Shown here piece by piece: positions 6,201-7,999 of a stretch of 7,999 bases of DNA (position 1 is its first letter; each line of letters begins with the position of its first letter). The position numbers and the translations under genes were made by a program. A model generated the notes under the pieces. That model worked only from the letters and a program-made list of their open reading frames with translations. It was not told where the DNA came from and searched no databases. Source of the stretch: Azonexus sp. (GTDB taxonomy: Bacteria > Pseudomonadota > Gammaproteobacteria > Burkholderiales > Rhodocyclaceae); contig JAUYQT010000831.1 of the NCBI GenBank assembly GCA_030697085.1, positions 1 to 7,999 of the forward strand. Reading direction: 5' to 3'.

Positions 6201-6983
6201 ATGTTCAAAATTTCACCCATCCCCGCTTTTAAAGATAATTACATTTGGCTGTTGACGCTGGGCAGCCGCGCTTTTGTCGTTGATCCGGGCGATGCGGCTC
6301 CGGTGTTGGCGAGGCTGGAGGCCGATGGCCTAAGGCTTGAAGGCATCCTGATTACGCATCATCATGCCGACCATCAGGGGGGAGTTGCTGAGCTGAAAGC
6401 ACGCTACCAGCCCGTGATTTTTGCACCGGCAAAAGAGTCTATCACAGGCACTACGCACGCTTTAAGCGGTGGCGAGTGTATTGAGGTGCTCGGCCAAATG
6501 GTGCAGGTAATCGCCGTTCCCGGCCATACGCTGGGGCATCTTGCCTATTACGCGTCGGGCGTTCTTTTTTCTGGTGATACCTTATTTGGTGCCGGTTGCG
6601 GTCGATTGTTCGAAGGGACGCCAGCGCAAATGTTGGCCTCGTTGGAGCATCTTGCCGCCTTGCCGGATGAAACGCTGGTTTATTGTGCGCACGAATATAC
6701 CGATGTCAATTTGCGCTTTGCCCAGGCAGTGGAAGCGGCAAATTCCGCCGTTCAGCTGCGCGTATTGAAAGTCGCCGCGCTGCGGACTGCCGGCTTGCCG
6801 AGCGTCCCTTCCACGCTGGCTGAAGAAAAAGCGAGTAATCCTTTCCTGCGTTGCGCCGAGCAAGCGGTAATTGAAGCGGCTTTGCAGCATGCTCCGATTC
6901 AGGGTGATTGCGTAGGGGGTGCGGTCAACCGTTCAAAAGAGGCTGTTTTTGCTGCGATTCGTGGCTGGCGAAACACTTTTTAA
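6201..6983 (+). CDS. gloB: Hydroxyacylglutathione hydrolase (glyoxalase II)
   Basis: The 260-residue protein hydrolyses S-lactoylglutathione to D-lactate and glutathione, the second step of cytoplasmic methylglyoxal detoxification. It has the metallo-beta-lactamase fold, with a two-metal site visible as THHHADH (His53, His55, Asp57, His58), PGHTLGH (His109), SGDTLF (Asp126) and CAHEYT (His164). The C-terminal glyoxalase II domain, containing the NPFLRC stretch at 213-218, is present, which separates it from other beta-lactamase-fold hydrolases. Length is typical. The start at 6201 (MFKISPIPAFKDNYIWLL) is the conserved family N-terminus. An in-frame ATG at 6141 would add 20 residues encoded antisense to the methyltransferase. 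No ribosome binding site precedes 6201, in keeping with a predicted leaderless transcript. It is divergent from the methyltransferase-rnhA-dnaQ operon. Confidence 0.96.
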   Translation: MFKISPIPAFKDNYIWLLTLGSRAFVVDPGDAAPVLARLEADGLRLEGILITHHHADHQGGVAELKARYQPVIFAPAKESITGTTHALSGGECIEVLGQMVQVIAVPGHTLGHLAYYASGVLFSGDTLFGAGCGRLFEGTPAQMLASLEHLAALPDETLVYCAHEYTDVNLRFAQAVEAANSAVQLRVLKVAALRTAGLPSVPSTLAEEKASNPFLRCAEQAVIEAALQHAPIQGDCVGGAVNRSKEAVFAAIRGWRNTF

Positions 6984-6993
6984 GTCGGTTCTG

Positions 6994-7387
6994 TTAAACA
7001 GGCTTGGGGTGAAGGCGTCCGGCGTTTATCTCCAGGGTATCGAGGACGCGGGCGGCATTGAATGGTTTGATGATGAACCGCTGGCGCTATTTTGGATTAA
7101 TTTCTGAACGGTTTCAGGGGCCGCATTGCTGGTGATCATCACCACCTCGGTTTCCGGGCGTGCCGCCTTGATTTCGCAAAGCGCCGTCAAGCCGTCTTTT
7201 TTCGGCATGATGACATCAAGACAGACGATATCCGGTTTGAGGCGGTCGGTACTATCGACCGCAGCGATGCCATTGCGGGCTTCGCCGATCACTTCATATT
7301 CTTCGTCACGTAGCATGCCGCGCAGGATGGCGCGCCATCATGTCGTTGTCGTCAACAAGGACAATTGAAATACGTTTTTTTGGTCAG
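6994..7387 (-). pseudogene. CheY-like response-regulator receiver gene, frameshifted
   Basis: Three reading frames must be joined to give a complete single-domain receiver of about 125 residues. The first part reads KKRISIVLVDDNDMM, with the acidic pair of the phosphorylation site. An extra G near 7335 (minus-strand ATGATGGCGCGCC, where ATGATGCGCGCC is expected) shifts the frame. The second part (MLRDEEYEVIGEARNG onward) carries the phospho-acceptor Asp in CLDVIMPKKDG and the switch Thr in VMITSNA. One T is then missing near 7076, and only the third frame restores GFIIKPFNAARVL with the conserved Lys-Pro, ending at TAA 6994-6996. No ATG/GTG/TTG start is visible. CTG at 7387 would fit only if one A were removed from the A7 run at 7375-7381. 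As written, no functional receiver is made. Sequencing error is the main alternative, since all sites are at short homopolymers. Confidence 0.75.
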
Positions 7388-7397
7388 GTCCAGCAGT

Positions 7398-7796
7398 CTA
7401 TCGGCAATACGAGTTAAAGAAAATCAATGCTGCGATAGCCAAGACAATGGTGAAAAGCGTTAACCCGATAGCCCAGTTCAGCGCTTTACGTGCCTGATGT
7501 CGGGCCCCGCGTTGTTTGTATTGAAAGTATTGTTGAAACTCGCCCAGGGTGAGCAGTCCTGCAAACAAGAAAAAGATCATTCCACAAAACATGAAAATAA
7601 TCACGCCGTTGGTCATTTCCCGACAGGCACTGGCGGTATGGCGAAATGAGGTCAGGACCGAATCTGTTTTAAAAGCAAAGCTGCCGATCATGTAAGCAAG
7701 AACCGCAAAGAGGCAGATCAAGCCAATGATTAACCAGGTTTGCCAGCGCCCGAGTTGGGCCAGCGCATTCTTGATATCGTTAATGAGCCATCGCAT
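7398..7796 (-). CDS. Three-helix membrane protein of unknown function
   Basis: The 132-residue product has three clear hydrophobic segments, about residues 19-41 (WQTWLIIGLICLFAVLAYMI), 64-84 (GVIIFMFCGMIFFLFAGLL) and 106-128 (LNWAIGLTLFTIVLAIAALI). The loop between the second and third (GEFQQYFQYKQRGARHQARK) is strongly basic, which places it and the N-terminus in the cytoplasm with the C-terminus outside. I do not recognise the family and see no catalytic or metal-binding motif; the cysteines at 28, 58, 71 and 131 do not form a known pattern. The ATG at 7796 has only a weak upstream site. The stop is about ten bases before the broken receiver gene on the same strand, so the two probably formed an operon. 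Confidence 0.7.
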   Translation of the reverse strand: MRWLINDIKNALAQLGRWQTWLIIGLICLFAVLAYMIGSFAFKTDSVLTSFRHTASACREMTNGVIIFMFCGMIFFLFAGLLTLGEFQQYFQYKQRGARHQARKALNWAIGLTLFTIVLAIAALIFFNSYCR

Positions 7797-7870
7797 GCAT
7801 TTGTGCCGCGTTTTGAGCGGGTCCGTTGTGCTAAATTTGGTTAAAGATGAGTTTTCCGGATCAGATTAAC

Positions 7871-7999
7871 ATGGCAGGGCAAATGACAAGTATTTCGACT
7901 GTGAAATCCGCTCGTGGCAAGCGAATTGCAATTTGGTTAGTGGGATTTTTTCTCGTCTTTGGCCTGCTCGGTTATTTTGCCGCACCGCTACTGGTTAAA
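7871..7999 (+). CDS. N-terminus of a DUF748/AsmA-like envelope protein (partial)
   Basis: A frame from ATG 7871 remains open to the right edge, giving 43 residues. A short basic stretch (VKSARGKR, 11-18) is followed by one transmembrane segment (about 19-38, IAIWLVGFFLVFGLLGYFAA) and then PLLVK. A basic-hydrophobic start with a helix ending in 'A-APLLVK' resembles the beginning of large DUF748 proteins of betaproteobacteria, which are inner-membrane anchored with a long periplasmic part related to AsmA. The rest lies outside the window, so the family call is tentative. A second ATG at 7883 has AGGG just upstream and could be the true start. It is divergent from the membrane protein gene across 74 bases. 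Confidence 0.6.
   Translation, partial: MAGQMTSISTVKSARGKRIAIWLVGFFLVFGLLGYFAAPLLVK

Noticed and set aside
6173..6220. Longer methyltransferase start at 6220
   Set aside because: It would read antisense through the gloB start and promoter, its 16 extra residues look unlike the conserved part, and no good ribosome binding site precedes it. It cannot be fully excluded.
6991..7001. CTGTTAAACAG palindrome between gloB and the receiver gene
   Set aside because: It can form only a very short stem and has no T-tract. Such palindromes occur by chance.
7372..7387. Programmed frameshifting at the A7 run at the start of the receiver gene
   Set aside because: The shift needed to enter the receiver frame is +1, not the -1 typical of A-rich slippery sites. 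No usable start codon feeds the run, and two further frameshifts downstream would still destroy the protein.

Overview
The window reads as an ordinary chromosomal stretch of a betaproteobacterium, probably Rhodocyclales (Dechloromonas/Azonexus-like). This is an inference from protein resemblance, the DUF2934 and DUF748 families, and the gene order gloB / class I methyltransferase / rnhA / dnaQ, which matches the E. coli gloB-yafS-rnhA-dnaQ block. I see no insertion sequence, prophage, CRISPR array, rRNA or tRNA.

Region 1 (1-1125): the C-terminal end of an unidentified plus-strand reading frame, then two small minus-strand genes, a tandem CBS-domain protein and a DUF2934 protein with a low-complexity Lys/Ala/Thr-rich N-terminus. 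A 17-base inverted repeat lies upstream of the latter.

Region 2 (1126-3541): a minus-strand two-gene unit. A cyclopropane-fatty-acid-synthase-type lipid methyltransferase overlaps by 14 bases a FAD-dependent oxidoreductase of the geranylgeranyl-reductase family. The overlap suggests the two act on the same lipid. This is the most interesting biochemical lead in the window.

Region 3 (3542-4285): a 395-base stretch without a clear gene, containing possible promoters and small hairpins. It is followed by a small plus-strand gene for a putative helix-turn-helix protein, best started at a GTG behind a perfect AAGGAGG, and a GC-rich hairpin between convergent genes.

Region 4 (4300-6983): a tight minus-strand operon, methyltransferase - rnhA - dnaQ, transcribed away from gloB (glyoxalase II). 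gloB appears to have a TTGACA-17-GATAGT promoter that overlaps the start codon of the divergent methyltransferase and would begin transcription at or next to the gloB ATG, implying a leaderless mRNA.

Region 5 (6994-7999): a minus-strand pair of a three-helix membrane protein of unknown function and a CheY-like receiver gene. The receiver gene is broken by two opposite single-base frameshifts and lacks a normal start. A divergent plus-strand gene of the DUF748/AsmA-like type begins near the end and runs off the window.
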